Below are positions 6,917-14,141 of a stretch of 17,047 bases of DNA, piece by piece. The position numbers and the translations under genes are program-made. How positions within the stretch are numbered: the stretch's first letter is position 1; every line of letters starts with the position of its first letter. The notes beneath the pieces were generated by a model. That model was not told where the DNA came from. It did no database searches and was given only the letters and a program-made list of their open reading frames with translations. The DNA comes from Acidobacteriota bacterium. GTDB taxonomy: Bacteria; Acidobacteriota; Terriglobia; Terriglobales; Acidobacteriaceae. The stretch covers positions 1-17,047 of the forward strand of contig JAJXXG010000061.1 in assembly GCA_021781255.1 (NCBI GenBank), given 5' to 3'.

Positions 6917-8164
6917 CTACGCGCCCACCAACTCCTTGTTCTTTTCGCTCTGTCCGTAGTGGCTTACCACGTAGTTGTCCAGAATCTGCTTGAACTCCGC
7001 CACAATGCCATCGCCGCGCAGCGTCGTGTACAGCTTGCCGTCCACGTACACCGGCGCCTTCGGCTCTTCAAACGTGCCCGGCAGGCTGATGCCCAGGTTC
7101 GCGTGCTTTGACTCGCCCGGCCCGTTCACCACGCAGCCCATCACCGCCAGCTTCAGCTCTTCCACGCCCGGATACTTCTTCCGCCACTCCGGCATCGACG
7201 TGCGCAGATAGTTCTGAATCTGCTCGGCCAGCTCCTGGAAGTACGTGCTCGTCGTGCGTCCGCATCCCGGGCAGCTCGTCACCTGCGGCATAAAGCTGCG
7301 GATCGAAAGCGACTGCAGAATCTGCTGCGCCGCCTGCACCTCTTCCGTGCGGTCGCCTCCCGGCTTTGGCGTCAGGCTCACGCGAATCGTATCGCCAATG
7401 CCCGTCAGCAGCAACGGCGCCAGTCCCGCCGTTGAGGCAATCAGTCCCTTCGCCCCCATGCCCGCTTCCGTCAGCCCCAGGTGCAGCGGATAGTCGCACC
7501 GCGCCGCCAGATTCGTATACACATCAATCAGATCGCGCACGCCGCTCACCTTGGCCGACAGGATAATCATGTCGTGCCCCAGCCCGTAGTGCTCGGCGGC
7601 CTTGGCGGAGTCCAGCGCGCTCACCACCATCGCCTCCATCATCACGTCCCGCGCAGGCAGCGGGTCCGGCCGGCGATTGTTCTCGTCCATCATCCGTGTC
7701 AGCAACGACTGGTCCAGCGATCCCCAGTTCACGCCGATGCGCACCGGCTTCTGGTTCTCCACCGCGCACTCCACCATGATGCGGAAGTTGTCGTCATCCT
7801 TCCGTCCAATCGACACGTTGCCCGGATTGATGCGGTACTTGGCCAGCGCGCGCGCCGTCGCCGGATACTTCTTCAGCAGCAGGTGCCCGTTGTAGTGGAA
7901 GTCCCCCACGATCGGCACGTGGATGCCGCGCTTCTCCAGCCCTTCCACAATCTGCGGAACAGCCGCCGCCGCGTCCTCGTTGTTCACCGTCACCCGGACA
8001 ATCTCAGACCCCGCAAGGGCCAGCGCCGCAACCTGCTCTATGGTTGCCGCCGCATCGGCCGTGTCGGTGTTGGTCATCGACTGCACAACGACCGGAACCT
8101 CCCAGCCCACACGAACTTGCCCAATCCTGACCGTCGGTGTCTTTCTGCGCTGAATCTCTGGCAT
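6917..8164 (-). CDS. ispG: 4-hydroxy-3-methylbut-2-en-1-yl diphosphate synthase IspG (GcpE)
   Basis: Converts 2-C-methyl-D-erythritol 2,4-cyclodiphosphate to HMBPP, the penultimate step of the MEP isoprenoid pathway, using a [4Fe-4S] cluster in the cytoplasm. Seen in 415 residues: the N-terminal TIM-barrel start ([15 protein letters not shown] ... [11 protein letters not shown]), INPGN (112-116), GVNWGSL (144-150), and the cluster ligands Cys298 and Cys301 (CPGCGR) and Cys344 with Glu351 (CVVNGPGE). All expected ligands are intact. The spacing between the Cys pairs is longer than in E. coli, as in some other bacterial IspGs. The start at 8164 ([10 protein letters not shown]) has GAGGT five bases upstream; a longer frame back to 8260 would cross both promoters and adds no conserved sequence. 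It is a single-gene transcript closed by the terminator at 6860-6890. Confidence 0.97.
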   Translation of the reverse strand: MPEIQRRKTPTVRIGQVRVGWEVPVVVQSMTNTDTADAAATIEQVAALALAGSEIVRVTVNNEDAAAAVPQIVEGLEKRGIHVPIVGDFHYNGHLLLKKYPATARALAKYRINPGNVSIGRKDDDNFRIMVECAVENQKPVRIGVNWGSLDQSLLTRMMDENNRRPDPLPARDVMMEAMVVSALDSAKAAEHYGLGHDMIILSAKVSGVRDLIDVYTNLAARCDYPLHLGLTEAGMGAKGLIASTAGLAPLLLTGIGDTIRVSLTPKPGGDRTEEVQAAQQILQSLSIRSFMPQVTSCPGCGRTTSTYFQELAEQIQNYLRTSMPEWRKKYPGVEELKLAVMGCVVNGPGESKHANLGISLPGTFEEPKAPVYVDGKLYTTLRGDGIVAEFKQILDNYVVSHYGQSEKNKELVGA

Positions 8165-8177
8165 AACGACCTCAAAT

Positions 8178-8192
8178 CCAGTGTACCCGTTT
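8178..8192 (-). promoter_or_regulatory. ispG promoter element (AAACGGGTACACTGG)
   Basis: On the minus strand TACACT (8185-8180) is a good -10 box about 15 nt before the ispG ATG, with the Shine-Dalgarno GAGGT between. It is embedded in AAACGGGTACACTGG, which differs at one of 15 bases from the element in the divergent promoter at 8249-8263. Confidence 0.55.
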
Positions 8193-8248
8193 CCTGCCCC
8201 AAACCGGTATCCGCTCCGCTTGCTCTGCCCCTCGCCCGCCGTACCGGC

Positions 8249-8263
8249 AAACGGGTACAATGG
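8249..8263 (+). promoter_or_regulatory. Promoter element (AAACGGGTACAATGG) of the secreted-protein gene
   Basis: TACAAT (8256-8261) is seven bases before the ATG at 8269, again with no Shine-Dalgarno between, and no -35 match at 16-18 bp. The 15-bp context matches the ispG element on the opposite strand in 14 of 15 bases. GTACC ... GGTAC (8241-8258) is a further short inverted repeat overlapping the box. Confidence 0.55.
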
Positions 8264-8268
8264 TTGCC

Positions 8269-8808
8269 ATGTGGTGCCGTCGTAATCTCCGTTTCGTCGC
8301 TCTTGCTGCTCTCCTCGTCCTTGTGTCCAGTCTCACGCTTTCCGCGCAGAGCTCCCGTAACCGGGGTCGCAAGTACAAGGCGCCGCCGGCAACCTCGCGC
8401 GTTGAGGTCACCGTCCTGCGCGGTGAGGACGGCAAGCCCATTGAAAATGCCGCCGTCATCTGGCACCTCGTCGGGGACAAGGGCAACATGGAGCTCAAGA
8501 CCAACGACGAGGGCAAGAGCATGATCGATGTTCTCCCCACCGGGTCTGATGTCCTGTTGCAGATCATCGCCCGGGGCTACCAGACCTACGGCCAGGAGTA
8601 CAAGCTCGACAAGGCCGAGATGGCCATTGAAATCAAGCTCAATCGCCCAGGCCACCAGTACTCCATCTACGAAGAGCACCCCCAGTCCGCCGCTGCGGGC
8701 AAAGGCGCAGCCGCCGGCAAGGACAAGCCTGCCGACAAGCCTGCCGACAAACCCGCCGCCTCCGGCTCCCAGACCAGCGGGCAGTCCAGCCCCGGCAAGC
8801 AACAGTAG
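8269..8808 (+). CDS. Secreted protein with carboxypeptidase-regulatory-like domain
   Basis: Seen in 179 residues: a signal peptide (1-26, basic WCRRNLRF then a Leu/Val/Ala core, ending LSAQ); a basic stretch (29-38, RNRGRKYK); and one beta-sandwich domain (about 44-127) with the pattern [21 protein letters not shown] ... [31 protein letters not shown]. This is typical of the CarboxypepD_reg/transthyretin-like fold: an exported fold that often sits on larger enzymes or TonB receptors, here alone. A Lys/Pro/Ala/Asp-rich tail with KPAD repeats follows (150-163) and is probably disordered. An ATG at 8260 is in frame, but it is inside the -10 box, so 8269 is preferred. The role is unknown; it could be a cell-envelope or adhesion protein. 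Confidence 0.8.
   Translation: MWCRRNLRFVALAALLVLVSSLTLSAQSSRNRGRKYKAPPATSRVEVTVLRGEDGKPIENAAVIWHLVGDKGNMELKTNDEGKSMIDVLPTGSDVLLQIIARGYQTYGQEYKLDKAEMAIEIKLNRPGHQYSIYEEHPQSAAAGKGAAAGKDKPADKPADKPAASGSQTSGQSSPGKQQ
8722..8757 (+). repeat. Three tandem 12-bp repeats encoding (D)KPA
   Basis: Two exact copies of GACAAGCCTGCC and one diverged copy (GACAAACCCGCC) sit in frame near the 3' end of the carboxypeptidase-regulatory-like gene and encode DKPA three times. Copy number could vary by slippage without breaking the frame. Confidence 0.85.
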
Positions 8809-8815
8809 CCATCGC

Positions 8816-8843
8816 CGGAGCCGGCGCCTTCCGTCCGGCTCCG
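8816..8843 (+). other. GC-rich stem-loop between two plus-strand genes
   Basis: CGGAGCCGG (8816-8824) pairs perfectly with CCGGCTCCG (8835-8843) around a ten-base loop, in the 48-bp gap before the dehydrogenase. No T-run follows, so it is not a classical terminator. It could attenuate or stabilise mRNA between the two genes. The dehydrogenase has no visible Shine-Dalgarno after it. Confidence 0.5.
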
Positions 8844-8856
8844 CCGCAAGCCTCCC

Positions 8857-9591
8857 ATGTCCGTCCTCACGTTAACCGGCAAATCGGCCCTCGTCACCGG
8901 CGGTGCTCGCCGCCTCGGCCGTGAGATCGCCCTCACCCTCGCCCGTGCCGGCGCTGACGTCACCATCACCTACCGCAGCTCCGCCGCCGCAGCCGCCCGC
9001 ACCGTGCAGGAGTTGCACGCTCTCGGTCGTCGCGCCCAGGCCATCCCCTGCGACGTCCGCTCCGAGGACTCTGTCCGCGCCGCCGTCGCCGCAGCGGTCG
9101 CTCTCAGCGGCAGCCTCGATATCGTCGTCAACAACGCGGCCGTCTTTGAGTCCGCGCCACTCGACCAGATCTCGCTCGAGCAATGGGACGAAGTCTTCCA
9201 GACCAACACCCGCGGCCCCTTTCTCGTCTCGCGAGAAGCCCTGCCGCACCTCCGCGCCACCCGCGGCCGCATCGTCAACATGGGCTCGCTCGGCGGACTG
9301 CGCCCCTGGGCCACGCACGCGCACTACTGCGCCTCCAAGGCTGCTCTGCACATGCTCACGCAGGCTATGGCCAAGGCCTTTGCTCCCGATGTCGCTGTAA
9401 ACTGTGTCGCTCCCGGCTGGATCGATGCGGGGGAGAGTGATGCTGCACAGGCCGCGCGCTTTGCCGCGCGAACGCCCATGGGGCGCAACGGCTCCGCTCA
9501 GGAAGTGGCAAGCGCCGTGCTCTTTTTTGCTGCGGGTCCCGGCTTCGTCACCGGGCAAATCCTCACCGTAGACGGCGGGCTGGGCCTCTAA
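8857..9591 (+). CDS. Short-chain dehydrogenase/reductase (SDR), FabG- or pteridine-reductase-like
   Basis: A 244-residue classical SDR, an NAD(P)-dependent oxidoreductase of the cytoplasm. Seen: the nucleotide-binding TGGARRLG (14-21), CDV (65-67), NNAA (92-95), structural Asn117, and the catalytic Ser144, Tyr157 and Lys161 (YCASK). PGW and a C-terminal VTGQILTVDGGLGL complete the fold. The arginines in TGGARRLG and the TYRSS after the second strand suggest NADPH use. The same start resembles pteridine reductases (TGAAKRLG), but those often have Asp where this protein has Ser144. The substrate cannot be assigned. Length is normal. It could be transcribed from the promoter at 8256; its own ribosome site is not visible. 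Confidence 0.88.
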   Translation: MSVLTLTGKSALVTGGARRLGREIALTLARAGADVTITYRSSAAAAARTVQELHALGRRAQAIPCDVRSEDSVRAAVAAAVALSGSLDIVVNNAAVFESAPLDQISLEQWDEVFQTNTRGPFLVSREALPHLRATRGRIVNMGSLGGLRPWATHAHYCASKAALHMLTQAMAKAFAPDVAVNCVAPGWIDAGESDAAQAARFAARTPMGRNGSAQEVASAVLFFAAGPGFVTGQILTVDGGLGL

Positions 9592-9597
9592 CCCCGC

Positions 9598-10437
9598 TCA
9601 TCGCGTGAAAAGCCTGCTCCAGAAGCCTTTTCCCTGCGAACTCCCCTTGGCGCCATTGCTCAGGACTCCTGCCCTCGCGTCAAACTTCAGCGGAACGCCA
9701 TCCCAGAGCCCTTCCGGCTCCGGCTGAGCCGGCAACTCCGTGCCTTCCACGGCCGCCCGCGGATTGCTCTCATAGAGCCGTCGCGCCGTCTCTTCTCCCG
9801 CGCGCTGCGCCACGTACTCGTAGCCCTTTCGCAGGTGCAGCGGACGCCACTCCGGATGGTGCGCATCGCTCGCCAGAAAATGAATCCAGTTCCGGTCCAG
9901 CAGCGCATTCGCAAATGCCTCGGCCGTCTTGCCAAACCGCCCATACAGCGCGGCTGAGGTCACCTGCACCAGGCATCCCTCGCGCATCCACTCCGCCAGC
10001 ATCTCCGGGTCGCGTTGCAGCACCGGGTTCCGCTCCGGGTGCGTAATGATCAGCTTGTACCCCACCCCTTGCAGCCTGCGCATCGCGTCCGTCAGTTGCG
10101 GCGGAATCAGCATGTCCGGAAACTCAATCAGCAGGTATCCCTTCCCGTTGATCGAGTAGCGGAACGGATGCTCCAGTGCCTCCATCACATTGGAGGCGCT
10201 CATGTGGAAGTCGCATCCCAGGCTCAGCTCCAGCTTTCCCTTCAGCTTCGAGCGCAGCTCCGCCAGCCGCTCCTGGATGACATCGTCCTCGTAGGAATAC
10301 GCATCGCTGGAGTGCGGCGTGCACACAATATGCGTCACGCCCTCGCTGGCCGCGGTCTCTGCCATGGCCAATGACGTCTGCAAGTCCGGGGAACCATCGT
10401 CCACGCCGTAGATAAGATGGGTGTGGATGTCGATCAT
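9598..10437 (-). CDS. CpsB/CapC-type tyrosine phosphatase (PHP domain)
   Basis: A metal-dependent phosphatase of the PHP family that removes phosphate from tyrosine kinases controlling capsule or exopolysaccharide export. Seen in 279 residues: DIHTH (His5, His7), GVDDG (11-15), CTPH (His42), IEFP (Glu106), HPERN (His133) and SDAHHP (Asp191, His193). These are the metal-ligand motifs of CpsB in the usual order. GCDFHM (75-79) sits where many relatives have a Glu ligand, so that site may use Asp or His. The last 45 residues (Pro/Gly/Ser-rich, ending in basic WSRLFTR) are beyond the usual domain. No capsule kinase or polysaccharide gene is nearby. The start at 10437 gives the family N-terminus; a longer frame to 10515 would overlap the 3' end of purQ. 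It follows purQ by 32 bp and may share its transcript. Confidence 0.9.
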   Translation of the reverse strand: MIDIHTHLIYGVDDGSPDLQTSLAMAETAASEGVTHIVCTPHSSDAYSYEDDVIQERLAELRSKLKGKLELSLGCDFHMSASNVMEALEHPFRYSINGKGYLLIEFPDMLIPPQLTDAMRRLQGVGYKLIITHPERNPVLQRDPEMLAEWMREGCLVQVTSAALYGRFGKTAEAFANALLDRNWIHFLASDAHHPEWRPLHLRKGYEYVAQRAGEETARRLYESNPRAAVEGTELPAQPEPEGLWDGVPLKFDARAGVLSNGAKGSSQGKGFWSRLFTR

Positions 10438-10469
10438 GAGGCCACGCTTTCCCTCGCGCACGCTGCCGC

Positions 10470-11165
10470 TTAGCGCGTCGCCAAAGCCTCCACCATCGAG
10501 GCGAAGATCTTCCACCCGTCTGCCGAACCAAGCAGTTGTTCGCTCGAGCGATCCGGGTGCGGCATCATGCCCAGCACGTTTCGCTGCGCATTCAGAATGC
10601 CCGCGATATTGCCGATAGACCCATTCGGATTCGCCTCCGGCGTCACCGCGCCCTCCGGCGTCGAGTACCGGAACGCAATGCGATCCTCGGCCTCCATCTG
10701 GCGCAACTCATCCGGCGTGCAGAAGTAGTTGCCCTCCATGTGGCCAATCGGAATCTCCAACACCTCGCCCTTCTTCAGCTTGTTGGTAAAGGCGCTGTTA
10801 GTGGTCTCCACGCGCAGATGCACCTGCTTGCAGATGTACTTCAATCCGGCATTGCGCATCAGCGCGCCCGGCAGCAGTCCGCACTCGGTCAAAATCTGAA
10901 AGCCGTTGCAGATGCCCAGCACAAGCCCGCCACCCTCGGCAAAGCGCTTCACCGCCTGCATCACCGGCGAAAAGCGCGCAATCGCCCCAGTGCGCAGGTA
11001 GTCCCCATAGGCGAACCCGCCCGGCACCAGCACCGCATCCACTCCGCCCAGATCCTCTGAGTCATGCCAAAGGAACGTGACCGGCTGATGCGCGATCTCT
11101 GCTATGACGTTGTACGTATCGTGGTCGCAGTTCGACCCCGGAAAGACCAGGACCCCGAATTTCAT
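10470..11165 (-). CDS. purQ: Phosphoribosylformylglycinamidine synthase glutaminase subunit PurQ
   Basis: Supplies ammonia from glutamine to PurL, via PurS, in the fourth step of purine synthesis. Seen in 231 residues: the start [25 protein letters not shown] (48-58), the nucleophile Cys86 in [16 protein letters not shown] (143-149), GSIGNIAGI (182-190), and His203 in MMPHPDR. This is the class I glutamine amidotransferase triad. The third member is usually Glu (PHPER); here it is Asp205. The length matches stand-alone PurQ of the PurS/PurQ/PurL type. purS and purL are not in the window, so the gene is apart from them. It is followed on the same strand by the PHP phosphatase gene. Confidence 0.96.
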   Translation of the reverse strand: MKFGVLVFPGSNCDHDTYNVIAEIAHQPVTFLWHDSEDLGGVDAVLVPGGFAYGDYLRTGAIARFSPVMQAVKRFAEGGGLVLGICNGFQILTECGLLPGALMRNAGLKYICKQVHLRVETTNSAFTNKLKKGEVLEIPIGHMEGNYFCTPDELRQMEAEDRIAFRYSTPEGAVTPEANPNGSIGNIAGILNAQRNVLGMMPHPDRSSEQLLGSADGWKIFASMVEALATR

Positions 11166-11326
11166 GCTTCTAGCCTATCAGTTTACGGTCCTCTGTGGCG
11201 CGCCAACTGCAACTTTCGTAAGCACTTAATTCAGTATTGAATATGTAGTAAATAAAGGGACTTAGGGGCAACACAAGCCATCCGTGATCCTTCCCGTCCG
11301 GCTCCTGATGCCCCGTCCCGCTTCTC
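11166..11326. promoter_or_regulatory. AT-rich gap upstream of purQ
   Basis: This 161-bp gap has no gene. On the minus strand TAGGCT (11177-11172) lies six bases before the purQ ATG and could be a -10 box with a very short leader; AGAAGC gives at most a weak ribosome site. TGGCGCGCCA (11196-11205) is a perfect 10-bp palindrome. The stretch about 11220-11262 is much richer in A and T than its surroundings and holds the inverted repeat ATTCA-GTAT-TGAAT, so it could be an upstream promoter or operator region. I see no clear terminator for the GH31 gene that ends here. Confidence 0.4.
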
Positions 11327-13891
11327 CTAATTCATCAATTGCAGCTCAAGTCCCTTCCCGCTGTCCGGAACCAGCGCCGTGATCCGGTGATGCTCTGAGT
11401 CGAACCCCGTCTCCACCGCGCGCTTGCTGGAGCCATCCAGCCCGGAGACGCTTGCTCCCCCTGCCGGCTTGCTCCTGCCATACACCTCCACCGCCAGCTG
11501 ATTCCACCACGGCGCAAAGCTGCCCTGGTGCGGCTCCACCCGCACCGTCACGCCCGGTCCGGTCACGTCGCACGTAAAGCTCATGCGCAGCGACTCGCCT
11601 TTCTTGAAGTCGTAGCTCACGCCGTCATCCACGTACACGCTGCCGCGGCAGGCCTCTCCCGGCTCCGTCGGCGGATACACCCGCAGCGTCAGCGGACCCT
11701 CCGGCTTCTCATCCGTGCTCTGCACCAGCGGCTGCTCCGGCACAATCGCTCCCGCGCGCACAAACACCGGCAGGGTGTACAGCGAGCGGTGCAGATGAAT
11801 CTCGTCCTGCTTGGCGTGCGAGTTATCAATCGCCTTGCGTTCCTTGTTGCCCGTCACGCGCTCCCCGGTCCAGTAGTCATACCATCCGCCCAGCGGCAGC
11901 GCCACGGAGTAGTCGTCCATCTCATCCGGATACGGGCTCTGCGCAATCAGCAGGTCCGCGCCCAGCACAAAGGATCCGGGATCGTTCAGGTCCAGCGGCT
12001 GGCCATCCACCGCCCCCTTCGGAAACTCCAGGAATAGCGGCCGCATCATCGGCAGCCCCGTCCGGCTCATCTCCTCGGTCGTCGTGTACAGATACGGCAG
12101 CAGCCGGTAGCGTTCTTCAATGTACCGGCGGCGCAGGTTCAGGTCCTCCGGCGTTCCGTTCTCCCACGGCTCCTGCGGATTCGTGCCGATCGCGGTGTGG
12201 TCGCGGTCAATCGGCTGGAACGCCGCCACCTCCAGCCAGCGCGTCAGCAGCTCCGGCTGCGGAGAGCCCGCAAATCCGCCCACATCCGCCCCGCTCATCG
12301 CAAAGCCGCTCAGCCCCAGGTTCAGCAGCTGCGGCACCGTCTGCCGCAGGTGGTTCCATGTGCTGGAGTTGTCCCCGCTCCACGTCGCCGCATAGCGATG
12401 CCCGCCCGCATAGCTCGCGCGCGTCATCACAAACGGCCGCACATTCGGCTGCAGCTTCAGCAGGCCCTCAAACGTGCCCCGGCTGTTCTCCATGCCGAAG
12501 ACGTTGTGAATCTCCAGGTGGCTCGCCACGCGCGGCTGAAAGCCCGGCTCGTCGATGCGGTGCTGCACGTCGTCCGGCATCGTCTTGGAAGCCACCTCGA
12601 AGATCGCCGGCTCGTTCATGTCATTCCAGAAGCCCGCCACGCCCTTGCTCACAAAATCCGCATACAGCGTGCCCCACCACTCCCGCGCGGCCTTCTGCGT
12701 AAAGTCCGGAAACACAGCCTTGCCCGGCCACACCACGCCCACATAGGTTGAGCCATCCGGATTCTTCACAAACCGGTCGCCGGCCACGCCTTCGTCATAC
12801 GGCTTGTAGCCCGCGTTCGGCAGGTCGGCAATGTGCAGGTCCGTAATCACCACCGCCCGCAGATGCTCCGCCTTCAGGTCCTGGATCATCTGGTCAAAGT
12901 GTGGAAAGCGTTCCGGATCAACCGTAAACGGACGATTCTTCAACTGGTAATCGATGTCCAGCCAGATCACGTCCGCCGGAATCCGTTCATTCCGCAGCCG
13001 CGTCGCAATCCGTCGCACCTCCGCCTCGGGGTAGTAGCTGTAGCGCGACTGCTGAAAGCCCAGCGCCCACATCGGCGGCATCGGCGTCTTGCCCGTCAGC
13101 CACGCCCACTTCTCCACCACGTCCTTCGGCTCCGGCCCGTACAGGATGTACACATCCAGCGGTCCGCCCTCGGAGCCGAACGAGTAGCCGTCGCGATACT
13201 CCTTGTTGAACTCAAAGCTGGCCCGCCACGTGTTGTCCAGAAAGATCCCCGCCGACACGCCTCTGCGAAAGGTCAGGAAGTAGGGAATCGACTTGTAGAT
13301 TGGGTCCGTAGACTCCTGCCATCCAAACGCATCCGTGTTCCAGTCCGTAAAGGCCTCGTTGCGGCGATCCAGCGGTCCCGACTTGTCGCCCAGCCCAAAG
13401 TAGTGCTCGTCCGCCGGCGATTGCATGTACACCCGAAACGACGCGCCGTTGAACTCGATAGGCCGCTGCGGCATCTGGGCCGCAATCACGTGGCCCTCCA
13501 TGTCGGTCACCGTCAGCGCCAGCGGATCCTTCTGCACCGCCACGTGCAGCTTGCCTGTCTTGAAGCCCACTGACGTGCCGTTCGACTCCGGCGTAACCGC
13601 AGCGCTTGACGCGCGCGCGGCGGCCAGTGCGGCCCAGGACGCATCCTCCGGCAGTTGCCCCGCCGGTCCCACCCGCACGCGAAGCACATCCACGCGCAGC
13701 GCTGTTATCTGCATCACCGCCGCGCCGGAGCGGATCTCAATTCCATGTGTCAGTGCCCGGGAAGCGGTAACCCGGTCCAGCCGGACGAAGCTCGCCTTCT
13801 GCTGAGCCTCGGCGGTGGTTGTCGCTTGTGATGTTGCGGCTGAAAACAAAACAACAAGTACTGCAAACAGGAAACGCCCTGTCCTTTGCAT
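11327..13891 (-). CDS. Secreted glycoside hydrolase family 31 (alpha-glucosidase-like)
   Basis: Hydrolyses alpha-linked sugars by a retaining mechanism. Seen in 854 residues: a signal peptide (1-23, RTGRFLFAVLVVLF ... SQA), so the enzyme acts in the periplasm or outside; an N-terminal beta-sandwich (about 35-265); and the (beta/alpha)8 barrel with WALGFQQSRYSYY (275-287), LDIDY (311-315), catalytic nucleophile Asp424 in FWNDMNEP, and acid/base Asp507 in WSGDNSS. The domain after the barrel has KGAVDGQPLDLNDPGSFVLGADLL and VFVRAGAIVPEQP, typical C-terminal GH31 sequence. Both catalytic residues are intact. Family members include alpha-glucosidases and alpha-xylosidases; the exact substrate is not decided. 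Start 13891 has GAGGTG five bases upstream; a longer frame to 14062 would put 57 non-signal residues before the signal peptide. It is a lone gene, divergent from hutF. Confidence 0.94.
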   Translation of the reverse strand: MQRTGRFLFAVLVVLFSAATSQATTTAEAQQKASFVRLDRVTASRALTHGIEIRSGAAVMQITALRVDVLRVRVGPAGQLPEDASWAALAAARASSAAVTPESNGTSVGFKTGKLHVAVQKDPLALTVTDMEGHVIAAQMPQRPIEFNGASFRVYMQSPADEHYFGLGDKSGPLDRRNEAFTDWNTDAFGWQESTDPIYKSIPYFLTFRRGVSAGIFLDNTWRASFEFNKEYRDGYSFGSEGGPLDVYILYGPEPKDVVEKWAWLTGKTPMPPMWALGFQQSRYSYYPEAEVRRIATRLRNERIPADVIWLDIDYQLKNRPFTVDPERFPHFDQMIQDLKAEHLRAVVITDLHIADLPNAGYKPYDEGVAGDRFVKNPDGSTYVGVVWPGKAVFPDFTQKAAREWWGTLYADFVSKGVAGFWNDMNEPAIFEVASKTMPDDVQHRIDEPGFQPRVASHLEIHNVFGMENSRGTFEGLLKLQPNVRPFVMTRASYAGGHRYAATWSGDNSSTWNHLRQTVPQLLNLGLSGFAMSGADVGGFAGSPQPELLTRWLEVAAFQPIDRDHTAIGTNPQEPWENGTPEDLNLRRRYIEERYRLLPYLYTTTEEMSRTGLPMMRPLFLEFPKGAVDGQPLDLNDPGSFVLGADLLIAQSPYPDEMDDYSVALPLGGWYDYWTGERVTGNKERKAIDNSHAKQDEIHLHRSLYTLPVFVRAGAIVPEQPLVQSTDEKPEGPLTLRVYPPTEPGEACRGSVYVDDGVSYDFKKGESLRMSFTCDVTGPGVTVRVEPHQGSFAPWWNQLAVEVYGRSKPAGGASVSGLDGSSKRAVETGFDSEHHRITALVPDSGKGLELQLMN

Positions 13892-14016
13892 CTGCACCTC
13901 ATGGGAGCGGATTGTTTGTACTCGAAAGAATAATCGCTGGGCTGCCCCTCTTGGAACAGGCAAAAATCCGTCGCCTTCCACGCAGCGCCGCCCGGCGCTC
14001 TCCTCAGTACGCTCTC

Positions 14017-14033
14017 TGAAACAAATTGGTTCA
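14017..14033. promoter_or_regulatory. Candidate operator (17-bp inverted repeat) in the GH31-hutF gap
   Basis: TGAAACAAATTGGTTCA is an imperfect palindrome: seven of eight base pairs match around a central A. It lies 126 bp before the GH31 start and 109 bp before hutF, in the 250-bp divergent gap 13892-14141. Nothing else in that gap is a gene. It could bind a repressor or activator of either gene. It does not match the central-CG pattern usual for LacI-family sites, and the regulator is unknown. Confidence 0.4.
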
Positions 14034-14087
14034 ACGCATCTGCCGTGGATTCCACTATCCAATCCGTAATTCTCCTGCGTTTCCGCC

Positions 14088-14116
14088 TTTCAGTGCGTCC
14101 AATACAGCGCTACTAT
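14088..14116 (+). promoter_or_regulatory. Probable hutF promoter
   Basis: TACTAT (14111-14116) is a good -10 match, with TTTCAG (14088-14093) 17 bp upstream as a weak -35. The -10 lies inside CTACT-ATCCTC-AGTAG (14110-14125), a perfect five-base inverted repeat that could be an operator or a short hairpin at the start of the transcript. GGAGA (14131-14135) ends six bases before the hutF ATG and is its ribosome-binding site. Confidence 0.5.
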
Positions 14117-14141
14117 CCTCAGTAGTCGCGGGAGAACGACC

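Noticed and set aside
5940..6959. A 339-codon plus-strand open frame over the barrel gene
   Set aside because: The product is Arg/Gln/His/Leu-rich with no domain. The minus-strand protein has a signal peptide and a terminal Phe, as expected of a real outer-membrane barrel.
8165..8260. A longer IspG starting at 8260
   Set aside because: The extra 32 residues have no family similarity and would cross both divergent promoters. The ATG at 8164 has a good Shine-Dalgarno and gives the expected N-terminus.
8816..8843. An intrinsic terminator after the carboxypeptidase-regulatory-like gene
   Set aside because: The stem is perfect, but no run of T follows on either strand at the right place. It is kept only as a stem-loop.
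10438..10515. A longer CpsB-type protein starting inside purQ
   Set aside because: The family N-terminus with the metal-binding HTH begins at 10437; the extra 26 residues are Gly/Arg-rich and overlap the purQ coding region.
13892..14062. A 57-residue N-terminal extension of the GH31 protein
   Set aside because: It would bury the signal peptide inside the protein. The ATG at 13891 has GAGGTG upstream.
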